Below, in pieces: positions 1 to 8,938 of a DNA stretch of 64,000 bases. The position numbers and the translations under genes were made by a program. Positions within the stretch are counted from its first letter, which is position 1; the number at the start of each line of letters is the position of its first letter. Below the pieces are notes generated by a model. That model was not told where the DNA came from and searched no databases. It was given only the letters and a program-made list of their open reading frames with translations. The DNA is from Dyadobacter tibetensis Y620-1 (GTDB taxonomy: Bacteria > Bacteroidota > Bacteroidia > Cytophagales > Spirosomataceae): NCBI RefSeq assembly GCF_000566685.1, contig NZ_AZQN01000009.1:124001-188000 (forward strand), given 5' to 3'.

Positions 1-21
1 TAGCTAAATAACAAACTAGTT

Positions 22-645
22 ATGCAAAGTAGATTTTCCGCATTTATTGCTGCTGTAGCATGGTTTGCAGTAATTACCCAGTTTATCCTTATGCTTCAAA
101 ACCGAATAGCTCCTGTACTTGAAACGACGCTACGGTTCTTTAGTTTTTTTACCATTCTAACCAATACGCTGGTAGCCATTTATTTTACTTATCAATCTTT
201 TAAGAAACCGCTTAGTCCCAACGCTGTCCTGAATAAACCTGGCACCCTAACTGCACTTACCGTCTATATTACGGTGGTAGGCATTGTTTATCAAATAGTG
301 CTTAGGCAAGTTTGGGAACCTACCGGACTCCAGAAATGGGTGGACGAATTATTACATAGCATCATCCCAATTCTGGTAGTCTCTTACTGGTATCGTTACG
401 AAAACATAGCCCAGGTATCTATGAAGCGAATTCCTTATTGGCTAGTCTTCCCTCTTGTCTACTTACTTTATATCTTATTGAGAGGGCATTTATCAGATTT
501 CTACCCCTATCCATTCGTGAATATAGTAGAAATTGGACTCCCTCAGGTTTTGATTAATTCTGCGATCCTTTTTGTCGTTTTTGCCACCCTGTCGGCCGCT
601 TTTATCGGGTTGGGCCGTTTTTTCCAGAAAAGGTCAAGCGAATAA
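22..645 (+). CDS. Pr6Pr-type integral membrane protein
   Basis: A 207-residue, strongly hydrophobic protein with about six predicted membrane segments. The pattern resembles the Pr6Pr / FAR-17a-AIG1-like family: an early FFSFFTILTNTLVA segment, a central TVVGIVYQIVLRQ segment, and an HSIIPILVVSYW helix whose histidine aligns with a conserved family position. Members are small inner-membrane proteins of unknown biochemical role; eukaryotic relatives (AIG1/ADTRP) hydrolyse certain lipid esters, but nothing here proves that activity. An in-frame stop lies just upstream of the ATG, so the start looks real. It is apparently monocistronic and convergent with the next gene. Family call moderate, function unknown. 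Confidence 0.7.
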   Translation: MQSRFSAFIAAVAWFAVITQFILMLQNRIAPVLETTLRFFSFFTILTNTLVAIYFTYQSFKKPLSPNAVLNKPGTLTALTVYITVVGIVYQIVLRQVWEPTGLQKWVDELLHSIIPILVVSYWYRYENIAQVSMKRIPYWLVFPLVYLLYILLRGHLSDFYPYPFVNIVEIGLPQVLINSAILFVVFATLSAAFIGLGRFFQKRSSE

Positions 646-720
646 TTCCAATCCAACTTTTTGGCCTACCGTCTTAAGAAGAAAACTTTTCGTTTGAGAG
701 TGAAATATCCCTTTCCTTTA

Positions 721-1296
721 TTATTTTTTATCTACTAAAACTGAAGTAATTCGGTTCAGCTCTTCTACCTTATAAGCGAAATCCCCACGCAGCATATCAC
801 GAACTGCTTTTAGTTGTTCCATAGCTGTTTCTAAGTTATCGGGCAGGGCATCATTAAGCACCTCTTTCAGGCGTTTGGCCATAGTAGGAGACATTCCATT
901 GGTTGAGATAGCCACCTTTAAATTGCCTTTTCGAACCACTGATGATAAATAAAAATCACATAATGCAGGGGTATCGGCCACATTACAAAGCAAATGTTTC
1001 TCAGCCGCCAGGGTCTTAATACGTCGATTTTCCTCCTTATCGTTTGTAGCCACCAGGATCAGATCCTTATGTTCAAAGTCCGAAGGGTCAAAACGTTTCG
1101 ATATCAGCTCTACACCAGGGTTTGCCTCTGCCAGAGCCACGATCTCGTCTCTTATTTGGGGTGCTACCAAGGTGATACGAGCGGTGGGAGCATTATCTAA
1201 TACGGCGGTAATCTTTTCAAGACCCACATAGCCCCCTCCCACGATTAGCGTATGCAGGTTCTCGAGCTTTAAAAATATAGGAAAAAGATGATTCAT
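721..1296 (-). CDS. precorrin-2 dehydrogenase / siroheme synthase N-terminal domain protein
   Basis: About 191 residues, matching the CysG N-terminal / Met8p / SirC family. A dinucleotide-binding glycine motif (IVGGGYVGLEK) lies near residue 20, followed by the DKEENRRI and CNVAD segments and the STNGMSPTMAKRLKE region typical of the family. The expected reaction is NAD-dependent oxidation of precorrin-2 to sirohydrochlorin, the step before iron insertion into siroheme. There is no fused uroporphyrinogen methyltransferase domain, so the protein is stand-alone. The open frame begins at TTG (1302), but the ATG at 1296 gives MNHLFPIFLKLE, a typical family start, and was preferred. No sulfite or nitrite reductase gene is adjacent, so its role in siroheme rests on family knowledge only. 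Confidence 0.85.
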   Translation of the reverse strand: MNHLFPIFLKLENLHTLIVGGGYVGLEKITAVLDNAPTARITLVAPQIRDEIVALAEANPGVELISKRFDPSDFEHKDLILVATNDKEENRRIKTLAAEKHLLCNVADTPALCDFYLSSVVRKGNLKVAISTNGMSPTMAKRLKEVLNDALPDNLETAMEQLKAVRDMLRGDFAYKVEELNRITSVLVDKK

Positions 1297-1502
1297 AATC
1301 AATTGCTAAAATGGTAAGGAGAGTCATCGCTGATACAGGGATCATATGTACTCCCGGTTAGAACCCATAATTTAAACAAAAAAGTGCCCATAAATAGCAA
1401 TTTATCCGCATTTGGTCCTTAATTCATCAGATCCCCTGAATGGCTGATTTACTATTATAACTATTCCAACAAGCAGTCCTTCAAATTCTGATACATTCGG
1501 TG

Positions 1503-1510
1503 TACCTTTG
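1503..1510 (+). promoter_or_regulatory. Bacteroidota -7 promoter element for the ABC-F gene
   Basis: TACCTTTG matches TAnnTTTG exactly. It ends only 4 bases before the ATG at 1515. A TTC about 20 bases upstream is a near match to the -33 TTG. If used, the transcript would start at or next to the start codon. Confidence 0.5.
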
Positions 1511-1514
1511 TGGC

Positions 1515-3458
1515 ATGATCGCGATTACGAACCTCAGTTATTTTCTCGGCGACCGAGCACTTTATGATAGTGCGTCGCTACATATTAAGCCCAAACAAAA
1601 AATAGGCCTGATTGGCCTGAATGGTACGGGCAAATCCACCCTTCTTCGGATGATCAACGGCGAGTTTCAGCCAGATGAAGGTAATATTTCTATGTCGGGA
1701 GACTGTACCATCGGTTTCCTTAACCAGGACTTATTGTCCTATCAGACAGATGATTCCATCTTATCGGTTGCCATGCAGGCCTTCGAGCGCCAGAATGAGC
1801 TACAAGCCCAGATAGACAACATCCTCCATGAAATGGAGGAAAACTATCGGGACGAACTGGTAGACCGGCTGGCACGTGTACAAGACGAATTCGATGCCTT
1901 AGATGGATATAGCGTTCAATCCAAGGCAGAAGCTATATTGGAAGGACTTGGATTTGCTACGGCAGATCTAGAGCGCCCCCTTCGCCTATTTTCCGGTGGT
2001 TGGAGAATGCGGGTGATGTTGGCAAAGCTGTTACTTCAGAAACCGTCTTTGCTGATGCTGGATGAGCCTACTAACCATTTGGATTTACCCTCGATTCAAT
2101 GGGTCGAAAAATACGTTCAATCCTACGAAGGTGCTGTCATCGTTGTTTCACACGACAGACAATTCCTGGACAACACCATTGATACCACAGTGGAAGTTTC
2201 AGGGGGAAAACTGAATTTATATTCCGGTAATTACTCATATTATCTGGAAGAAAAGGCCCTGAGAAACGAAATCCAAAAGGGTGCTTTTGAAAACCAACAG
2301 GCAAAAATCCGTCAAACCGAACGATTTATAGAACGGTTTAAAGCCAAAGCTACTAAGTCCAGACAGGTACAAAGCAGGGTAAAAGCTCTGGACCGGATGG
2401 AGGTAATCGACCAGGTAGTCGACGAGGCGGCCAAGGTTCATTTTCGTTTTCAGTTTACTACCCAGCCAGGTCGTCATGTATTCCAGTTAGAAGACGCTTC
2501 CAAGGCTTATGGTGATAAGGTGATCCTAGACGCTACCAGTGTTACCATGGAACGGGGCGATAAGATTGCCTTGATAGGTGCCAACGGTCGTGGAAAATCT
2601 ACCGTATTGCGCATCGTTTCAGGAAGTGAACCCATAGAGGGAAAGAGAAGGTTAGGACATAATGTTTCGTTTACATTCTACGCCCAGCATCAGCTCGAAT
2701 CGCTGAATGTAAAGCACAATTTGCTGGAAGAGCTTAAATATGCCAATCCAGAAAAAACGGAAACAGAACTACGGACTGTTTTGGGCTGCTTTTTGTTTTC
2801 CAGCGACGATGTCTTCAAAAAAATCAAGGTACTATCAGGAGGTGAAAAATCCAGGATAGCTTTGGCGAAAGTCCTTCTTTCTCAAGCAAATTTCCTCCTA
2901 CTCGATGAGCCTACCAACCACCTGGACATGCAGTCGGTGAATATACTTATCCAGGCCCTTCAACAGTACGAAGGAAGTTATATTGTGGTTTCCCACGATC
3001 GATATTTCGTGGAAAATATCGCCAACAAAATTTGGTATATCGAAGATCACCAGATAAAAGAATACCCTGGGACCTACGAAGAATATGAAATCTGGGTGGC
3101 AGAAAGAGGTTTGGAGTCGGCTGTAAGTGAAAACGCCACGGTCAGCAGTGCTCCTCCACAAAAACCCAAAAATACAACTGCAGCCCCGGTTGAGGCTCCT
3201 ACGAAATCTATTTCCAATGAGGACGTTCAGAAGCGTAAAAAAGCGCAAAAATTAGTAGACGAATTGGAAAACAGCATTAATACGCTCGAACAGGAGAAGA
3301 AAGTTCTGGAAATCAAACTCGCCAGCCCTGAAATCTATCAGGATCAGGAGGCACTTAACAAAACCAATCAGGCCTACGCCTCGCTCAAGAAACGCCTTGA
3401 CGATGCCACATCCCAATGGGAAGAAGCGATGATGACCGTCGAAGAATTTGCTAATTAA
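1515..3458 (+). CDS. ABC-F family ATP-binding protein (Uup/EttA-like)
   Basis: A soluble protein of 647 residues with two nucleotide-binding domains and no membrane segment. Domain 1 has Walker A GLNGTGKST, signature FSGGW and LDEPTNHLD. Domain 2 has GANGRGKST, LSGGEKS and LDEPTNHLD. Between them is the ABC-F linker rich in Lys/Arg/Gln, and the last roughly 80 residues form a coiled-coil C-terminal domain after a Pro/Ala-rich spacer. Family members bind the ribosomal E site and act in translation quality control or antibiotic protection; housekeeping Uup-like function is more likely than resistance here. A GTG at 1500 extends the frame by five codons but overlaps the -7 element, so the ATG at 1515 was chosen. 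A Rho-independent terminator follows. Confidence 0.9.
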   Translation: MIAITNLSYFLGDRALYDSASLHIKPKQKIGLIGLNGTGKSTLLRMINGEFQPDEGNISMSGDCTIGFLNQDLLSYQTDDSILSVAMQAFERQNELQAQIDNILHEMEENYRDELVDRLARVQDEFDALDGYSVQSKAEAILEGLGFATADLERPLRLFSGGWRMRVMLAKLLLQKPSLLMLDEPTNHLDLPSIQWVEKYVQSYEGAVIVVSHDRQFLDNTIDTTVEVSGGKLNLYSGNYSYYLEEKALRNEIQKGAFENQQAKIRQTERFIERFKAKATKSRQVQSRVKALDRMEVIDQVVDEAAKVHFRFQFTTQPGRHVFQLEDASKAYGDKVILDATSVTMERGDKIALIGANGRGKSTVLRIVSGSEPIEGKRRLGHNVSFTFYAQHQLESLNVKHNLLEELKYANPEKTETELRTVLGCFLFSSDDVFKKIKVLSGGEKSRIALAKVLLSQANFLLLDEPTNHLDMQSVNILIQALQQYEGSYIVVSHDRYFVENIANKIWYIEDHQIKEYPGTYEEYEIWVAERGLESAVSENATVSSAPPQKPKNTTAAPVEAPTKSISNEDVQKRKKAQKLVDELENSINTLEQEKKVLEIKLASPEIYQDQEALNKTNQAYASLKKRLDDATSQWEEAMMTVEEFAN

Positions 3459-3474
3459 TAATTTACGACCTGCA

Positions 3475-3505
3475 AAAGACCATTTCCCCGGAGATGGTCT
3501 TTTTG
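3475..3505 (+). terminator. Rho-independent terminator after the ABC-F gene
   Basis: Perfect 10-bp arms (AAAAGACCAT / ATGGTCTTTT) around a 10-base loop, ending in a T run, 17 bases after the stop codon. Confidence 0.85.
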
Positions 3506-3660
3506 TATATACTCCCAGATCCGAAAATCGAATAAATGATTACTCCAGTACGTTACCTATTCGGGAACCGGACACTGATAGCATATCATCCAGTCCTAGC
3601 ATTTAAACCGTACTCCCCTGAAGGGATTATCAGCTATAGATAACCAATCTTTTACGACGC

Positions 3661-4965
3661 ATGCTGCAAACCAAGAAACTACCAACCCTACGATTAATCT
3701 TTGTAATGCTACTGGGTATTCCAGGGTTCTCAAACGGTCAGAGTGAAGAATTGCTTCTTAATGATGCAATTTTCAACTCCAAAATAGCCACTGTTCTTCT
3801 TTACCCTGATATTGGCGAACCCGAGAATCCAAAAAGGCTCCTGAGCCCTCCAGTTACATCCCTTCAAAATCCGAACAGTCTCATGTTGGAATTTGACGAT
3901 TTATCGGGACAATATGATAGCTACCGGGCCAAAATTCTGCATTGTAACGCCGATTGGACCAAATCCAACCTGAATGAAATAGAATATACCTTCGAATATA
4001 ATGACTATCCCATTCAAGACCAGCAGCAGTCGTTCAGCACGAAGATCCCCTATTTCCATTACAACTTCTCAATTCCGCGTTTAAAACTTTCGGGCAATTA
4101 TGTGATTGTGGTATACGACCAAGACCGTAAACCAGTGCTGAGCAGGCGATTTATGCTGTATGACCTGAGACTGAATATCAGTGCAGAAGCCCGTTTTTCC
4201 CAAGGAATACAGCAACAGTTTACTGACCAACAAATTGACTTTAAAATAGACTATAAAGGTCTGAACCTTGCTGCTCCCCAGTCCGATTTAAAGGTGATTA
4301 TGCGAAAGAATTTTCGCTGGGATCAGATCCGAACCGGTTTTAAGCCTTCCAACGTCCGTCCCTTTGACAAACTACTTGAATATACTTTTTTCGAGCTGGA
4401 AAACACATTTCCAGGAGGGAATGAATTCCGTTATTTCGATAGCCGTTCGCTCACCGGTAGGGGTTATGGAATTTATGAAATTAACAGGACGGTAGATCAT
4501 ACCCAGTTAGTTTTATTCCCTGACAAACCCAGAAACGATGATAGATATATCCAAACCGATGATTTTAATGGTCAATACGTGGTCGATCAAAGGGAAAGTG
4601 GTCGGGGAAGTACGGATGCCGATTATACTCCCGTCCTGTTCCGTCTAAAAATTTCGGAAGACCCTACCCGAGATTTCTATGTAAACGGAGCCTTTAATCT
4701 ATGGAACCTCGACGACCGAAATAAAATGATCTACAACCCCCAGGCTGAAGAATATGAGGTAGAGATCTTAGTAAAGCAAGGGGTAATCAACTACAATTAT
4801 GTAGCGGTTAATCCCAGCGATCACCATCGGGATGAGACATGGATAGAGGGCGATTATGTAGCGACTGAAAACGACTACGATATTCTCGTATACTACCGCC
4901 CCCTGGGAGGCCGATCCGACCTATTGGTAGGCTATAGGACAGTAGAATGGAATAGGAGGCGATGA
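3661..4965 (+). CDS. type IX secretion system plug protein (DUF5103)
   Basis: A 434-residue protein with an N-terminal signal peptide ending near FSNGQ. It carries hallmarks of the DUF5103 family: a YRAKILHCNADW motif, a Y-HYNFSIPR segment followed by SGNYVIVVYD, and a C-terminal region (FYVNGAFNLWNLDDRNKM...YNYVAVNP) resembling a carbohydrate-binding-like beta domain. In Flavobacterium johnsoniae this family supplies the periplasmic plug that closes the SprA translocon pore. It lies convergent to the gldKLMN cluster and shares a bidirectional terminator with it, which fits a T9SS role. SprA itself is not in the window. Family call strong; the plug function follows from characterised homologues. 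Confidence 0.85.
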   Translation: MLQTKKLPTLRLIFVMLLGIPGFSNGQSEELLLNDAIFNSKIATVLLYPDIGEPENPKRLLSPPVTSLQNPNSLMLEFDDLSGQYDSYRAKILHCNADWTKSNLNEIEYTFEYNDYPIQDQQQSFSTKIPYFHYNFSIPRLKLSGNYVIVVYDQDRKPVLSRRFMLYDLRLNISAEARFSQGIQQQFTDQQIDFKIDYKGLNLAAPQSDLKVIMRKNFRWDQIRTGFKPSNVRPFDKLLEYTFFELENTFPGGNEFRYFDSRSLTGRGYGIYEINRTVDHTQLVLFPDKPRNDDRYIQTDDFNGQYVVDQRESGRGSTDADYTPVLFRLKISEDPTRDFYVNGAFNLWNLDDRNKMIYNPQAEEYEVEILVKQGVINYNYVAVNPSDHHRDETWIEGDYVATENDYDILVYYRPLGGRSDLLVGYRTVEWNRRR

Positions 4966-5173
4966 AAGTCGGTTCTCCTCTTATGGAAATTAAAATAGAT
5001 TGTAGTTAAACAGGGGGAATAATAACGTTCTAAACTATCCATTTCTCATTCGAATAAATGCAAGAGCAATGGGGACTCAGGAAGCATAATAATAAAGAAC
5101 CATAACCTTATCACTAGCAAGATAGCCAAATATTGCTGAGCAGTACTGAAAGCCATTACCCATAAACTTGATA

Positions 5174-5213
5174 AAAAAAGGGGAGTAATCGATAGCGACT
5201 ACTCCCCTTTTTT
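5174..5213. terminator. bidirectional terminator between the plug gene and gldN
   Basis: A hairpin with a GGGGAGTA / TACTCCCC core, A-rich on the left and T-rich on the right, with a four-base loop and one mismatch. It serves the rightward plug gene and the leftward gldN, whose stop codon lies 16 bases beyond. Confidence 0.85.
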
Positions 5214-5229
5214 AACTAATAAGCAGGTA

Positions 5230-6276
5230 TTAGTATTCCCAAAGTCCATGCTCCAGCTCCATCAATTCTTGCTCATAATTAAGCGATTTGATAAGGGCTT
5301 CCTTCTCTCCGCCATAGATGTCCAAGAAGGCCCGATCATTGGCGTTAGAGTACTTTATAATTCTTCCGTAAAACAATCTAAGGTCGAATGCATCCGCCAG
5401 ATTTTTATTTTGAGCCGTGTTGTGGGTATTATACCAAATGTATTTTTTAGGGTCACTTCTAAATAAACGGTCTACATCCTTATAACGGAATGATGCCACG
5501 ACCAATTCCAGACCTGTAGCCGTTTGGTCGGAAGGTAACATGATGGTAATGGTTTGGATATCGTTATACAGTCGTGAACGTTTTTTGTCAAAAACCCAGT
5601 CCTCTTTAATTTCCAGGAGGGATAGCTGCTGAGGGAAGTATTCTTCCTCAGTAACCATGTTATTTCCAAAGGAATTATCGAAGGATGCTTCTACGCTGGT
5701 AGAATCCACCTTAGCCGCTACCTCCGTTTTAGGATCGGCTTTCTTGGTGGTTTTCTTCTTTGGAGGCCCCCAGCCATCGTCTTCGATCGGTTCCTCCTTT
5801 TTTGCCGGTGCACCCCAGCCATCATCTGTTACTGCATTGGCCGATTTGGTAGGATCCGTTTTAGCATCACCCCAACCCGCATCTGCTCCTGCAGGAGCGC
5901 CAAATCCAGCGGCAAGCTCTTCTTCTGAAAGACCTGCGGCCTGGTTAGGAATGAGCAGGCGTTTATGAAGCTCCTCCTGAGTAAGCAAAGTCACACAGGA
6001 ATCGGTCCGGTAAGCATCTATCAACCCTGCCTTGGCAGCATCTATCAAGTATCTTGTAATCTCATTATTGGCAGAAAACATGGAGATATTTTGCTTCTCG
6101 TTAAGGTCCACCCTTCTCCATAATGTGCGTTTCATCATGATGTCTTCATCACCAATGGGACGCGCCGAAAATTGATTCCCTGTCGTATCTGCACGTTCCT
6201 GGGCCGAAACGGCCCCGGCTCCTAGAGTCAGAGACAACATCGTCAATACGATCGATTTTCCATTCATTCTTCTCAT
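5230..6276 (-). CDS. gldN: gliding motility / T9SS protein GldN (PorN)
   Basis: A 348-residue protein with a signal peptide (cleavage near VSAQE). The C-terminal half matches GldN/PorN: IKEDWVFDKKRS, a YKDVDRLF segment, and FDLRLFYGRIIKYSNANDRAFLDIYGG near the end. GldN and GldK form the large periplasmic ring of T9SS under the outer membrane. It is the last gene of the gldKLMN cluster, 48 bases after gldM. Between about residues 120 and 190 it has an Ala/Asp/Lys/Pro-rich insert containing three GWG-centred repeats, longer than I expect from characterised GldN proteins. The two ATGs at codons 1 and 4 cannot be separated. Identity very likely. Confidence 0.93.
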   Translation of the reverse strand: MRRMNGKSIVLTMLSLTLGAGAVSAQERADTTGNQFSARPIGDEDIMMKRTLWRRVDLNEKQNISMFSANNEITRYLIDAAKAGLIDAYRTDSCVTLLTQEELHKRLLIPNQAAGLSEEELAAGFGAPAGADAGWGDAKTDPTKSANAVTDDGWGAPAKKEEPIEDDGWGPPKKKTTKKADPKTEVAAKVDSTSVEASFDNSFGNNMVTEEEYFPQQLSLLEIKEDWVFDKKRSRLYNDIQTITIMLPSDQTATGLELVVASFRYKDVDRLFRSDPKKYIWYNTHNTAQNKNLADAFDLRLFYGRIIKYSNANDRAFLDIYGGEKEALIKSLNYEQELMELEHGLWEY

Positions 6277-6324
6277 ATCATGCTTTTATTTTTTCTTTGT
6301 TTAAGCAACGTAGAAAAGTCTTGT

Positions 6325-7917
6325 TTAGTACAAATTGATTTGACGTACCTGGCTTCCCATTTCAACACTGCTCACGGCTCCTTTAAAATTCTGTCTTTCG
6401 ACTTTCATGATCGTAACTACATAACGATCACCAGGCTGAGCTTGTTGTGCAAGAGATGAAATGGATCCGCCTCCGCTGTTCAAGGTTACCCCTGCAATAC
6501 GGCGGTTACCCCTGGCAAGTGAAATTTCAACCTGAGAAACCCTGAATCGTGCATCTTCAGGCGAAAAGGTTTTAAAGCTCTCATCAGCAACTGCCAATAC
6601 CTGTATGCTACGGGCTGCGCTGGCTGATACACCACGGCGCTCATCGAAGCCGGCACCATTGACACGAATTTCCAGTGAAGGCTTAGGCACTCTATTCACC
6701 CGGAAGGGTTCAGAACCCAATACATTTCCGCCATTGCTTACAGTAATGTTCAGCTGAGCTTTGCTCGGTACAATTGTAAATTTACCTTTAGCGCCGCTGG
6801 GGATGATCTCTCCACCATCGGTAGAAAAAGTAGGAGCCCATAAGGCACCCAATGCCGGGCTCTGAATACTTAGCTTGTTGGCACAACCCAAATATAAAGG
6901 AGGAAGTGTACCGGTTTCAATCTGGTAAGAAGGCTTCACCACGAAATATTCCTGCGTCATAGAATAGGTGGTATCACGCCCTGAAGGAGTCGGGATGGTA
7001 ATGGTACCCTTCAACTCACGACGTGCGATACCCTCCGCATTATATCCACCGCCTTGAGCAGTAAATTCGATTAGCCCTACTCCGTTCTGAACTTTTACCG
7101 GCGCACCATTCAGGCTCATCCGGGGGGTCAATCCACTCGCTGAGGCAGCGATAAACATTTGCCCTTTAAATTTGGTACCAGCCACTACAGTTTTGGCATC
7201 AGCACTCACCATAGCCAACACTCTATCAAATTTGATATCTGCAGCACCGACCTTGCTCGCCAGGTAATTCAAAGCCTCTCCTTCCATACGGCGGACATCC
7301 GTCTGCTTCTGGCTAAGCACAGCCAAGGCTGCTGCTACAGGAGTCTGGGCAAAATTGAGCTCAGCAAAATCCTTGTTTTTTTGTTCTTTATTATCTCTGG
7401 TAATGGGGTCGTCTTTACCATCCAGAGCCAGAGGTTGAAATTTATTGGGAACCATGCTGTTCAACTCAGTCACATACTGGTTCAACGTCTGCTTCAGCTT
7501 ATAGGCTTTACCATTTTTCTGGCCACCGATCATCATTTCGGCAACCTTACCTTCTTCCTGGGGATTTTTAATACTGCCCTCTTCATTAAGGCCACCACCA
7601 GCTGTTGTGATCAGCTCCTGCTTTAGGCTGTTGAGCTCATTGATCAGGGCTATGGATGTTTGACGCACCTCATCGGCTTGCTTCATCACCGCCACATCTG
7701 CCGCCCGGTTACCCGATTTTTCGACAGCGGCCTTGATTTTTAATACCGTTTCCTGGTTTAATTTATTGGCTGCTCCGGAAGACAGCTCCAGAGAATTGTT
7801 CAAGAGAATGAATTTTTCGATGATGGCTGAACTTACCTGCAATGCGAGCATTGCCATAAGTACCAGATACATCATTCCAATCATCTTTTGACGGGGAGTT
7901 TCTTTTCCACCTGCCAT
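6325..7917 (-). CDS. gldM: gliding motility / T9SS motor protein GldM (PorM)
   Basis: A 530-residue protein that begins with the conserved cytoplasmic ETPRQKMIGMMYLVL segment leading into a single membrane helix near residues 12-33. A long alpha-helical and then beta-rich periplasmic part follows. GldM dimers sit in the GldL ring; their single helix pairs with GldL helices to form the proton-driven rotary motor, and the periplasmic arm transmits force to GldKN. Length is close to the family norm. It lies 100 bases after gldL and 48 before gldN, in the conserved K-L-M-N order. No anomaly seen. Confidence 0.95.
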   Translation of the reverse strand: MAGGKETPRQKMIGMMYLVLMAMLALQVSSAIIEKFILLNNSLELSSGAANKLNQETVLKIKAAVEKSGNRAADVAVMKQADEVRQTSIALINELNSLKQELITTAGGGLNEEGSIKNPQEEGKVAEMMIGGQKNGKAYKLKQTLNQYVTELNSMVPNKFQPLALDGKDDPITRDNKEQKNKDFAELNFAQTPVAAALAVLSQKQTDVRRMEGEALNYLASKVGAADIKFDRVLAMVSADAKTVVAGTKFKGQMFIAASASGLTPRMSLNGAPVKVQNGVGLIEFTAQGGGYNAEGIARRELKGTITIPTPSGRDTTYSMTQEYFVVKPSYQIETGTLPPLYLGCANKLSIQSPALGALWAPTFSTDGGEIIPSGAKGKFTIVPSKAQLNITVSNGGNVLGSEPFRVNRVPKPSLEIRVNGAGFDERRGVSASAARSIQVLAVADESFKTFSPEDARFRVSQVEISLARGNRRIAGVTLNSGGGSISSLAQQAQPGDRYVVTIMKVERQNFKGAVSSVEMGSQVRQINLY

Positions 7918-8017
7918 ATTGTTCAGTAATCAGTTATCAGTGATTAATTAGTTTAGATAAACAAACATTTAAAAGGGATCTCAGCAGATATTACAAATGG
8001 TTGTTAGGGGTAAGTCC

Positions 8018-8830
8018 TTAGGCATTGCCGCGCATAGCCGTCAGCATATTACCATAAATACCGTTTAAGGACGATATATTGGTCGTAAGCTTGGACATTT
8101 CGTTTTTGAATACCTGCGACTCCTTGGTAGCATCAGCCATATTTTCCATTGCTGTGGTCAGATTACCATAGAAAGCATTCATGGCTTTAAGATGCTTGGT
8201 AGTATCTTGTAATTCCAGTTCGTATACCGCATTAAGGGCACCCATATTCTTGGTAATTTCCTGAAACTGTACCCGGTAACTCTGTGCATCTTTGGTAGCG
8301 TCAGCCATAGAAGACATAGCCGTAATGGCTACTCCATACGACTTATTCATTTCTCCTATTGAAGAAGATGCCGATTTTACGTTCTTGGCATATTCGTTTG
8401 TAGCAACAGTGGCATCGGTTAGATCAGAAATTTTACTTACCGTTTCCGACAGATTTCGGAATCCCTTACCCAGACTGTCAAACACTTCCGGGGAGAGCTT
8501 GGCATTATCAAGCATATTATCCAGCTTAGCCGTTACGCCACTGCTAGGTCCTGCACTACGAGAAAGAGGGGCACCGCTATAGTCATCGGCTAATTCAGGA
8601 TAAACCTTGGTCCAATCGGGATCCTTATCAACGGGCTGAACAAAGGTCTGTAAAGCATATACTAAGAAGATTACTACTTCAGTTCCAAGACCTATGGTCA
8701 ACATAGGACCACCACCGTCCCAGTGCTGGATTTTGAATAAAGCTCCTAAAATAACAACGGCAGCACCAGCGCTGTATATGGTTGGTACGAGTCTGTCCCA
8801 AAAGAAACTAGGTCCGCTTTTCTTAGCCAT
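8018..8830 (-). CDS. gldL: gliding motility / T9SS motor protein GldL (PorL)
   Basis: A 270-residue protein with two N-terminal membrane helices (about residues 14-32 and 43-63) and a long cytoplasmic tail. FKIQHW follows helix 1, and Glu51 in helix 2 (IGLGTEVVIF) corresponds to the essential membrane glutamate proposed to carry protons in F. johnsoniae GldL. The tail contains two similar units, each with (S/F)YG, TAM, MADATK and a following helix, suggesting an internal duplication that makes this protein longer than the roughly 215-residue Flavobacterium form. It forms the pentameric stator ring with GldM. It lies 108 bases after gldK. Confidence 0.95.
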   Translation of the reverse strand: MAKKSGPSFFWDRLVPTIYSAGAAVVILGALFKIQHWDGGGPMLTIGLGTEVVIFLVYALQTFVQPVDKDPDWTKVYPELADDYSGAPLSRSAGPSSGVTAKLDNMLDNAKLSPEVFDSLGKGFRNLSETVSKISDLTDATVATNEYAKNVKSASSSIGEMNKSYGVAITAMSSMADATKDAQSYRVQFQEITKNMGALNAVYELELQDTTKHLKAMNAFYGNLTTAMENMADATKESQVFKNEMSKLTTNISSLNGIYGNMLTAMRGNA

Positions 8831-8938
8831 AAATAAATGTAATCAGTTACAGTGAATAATAAGGAAAAATAGATATATAAAAACATATATTAGCCAAGGC
8901 AGTACCTTGCCAATAATTAAGATTAGGCATGCAGATGA

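Noticed and set aside
1500-1514. GTG start five codons upstream for the ABC-F gene
   Set aside because: It lies inside an exact -7 promoter element, and the ATG at 1515 gives the typical family N-terminus.
5657-5968. 103-residue plus-strand reading frame opposite gldN
   Set aside because: A shadow of the GldN coding frame; its Pro/Ser-rich translation comes from the antisense of the GWG repeat region.
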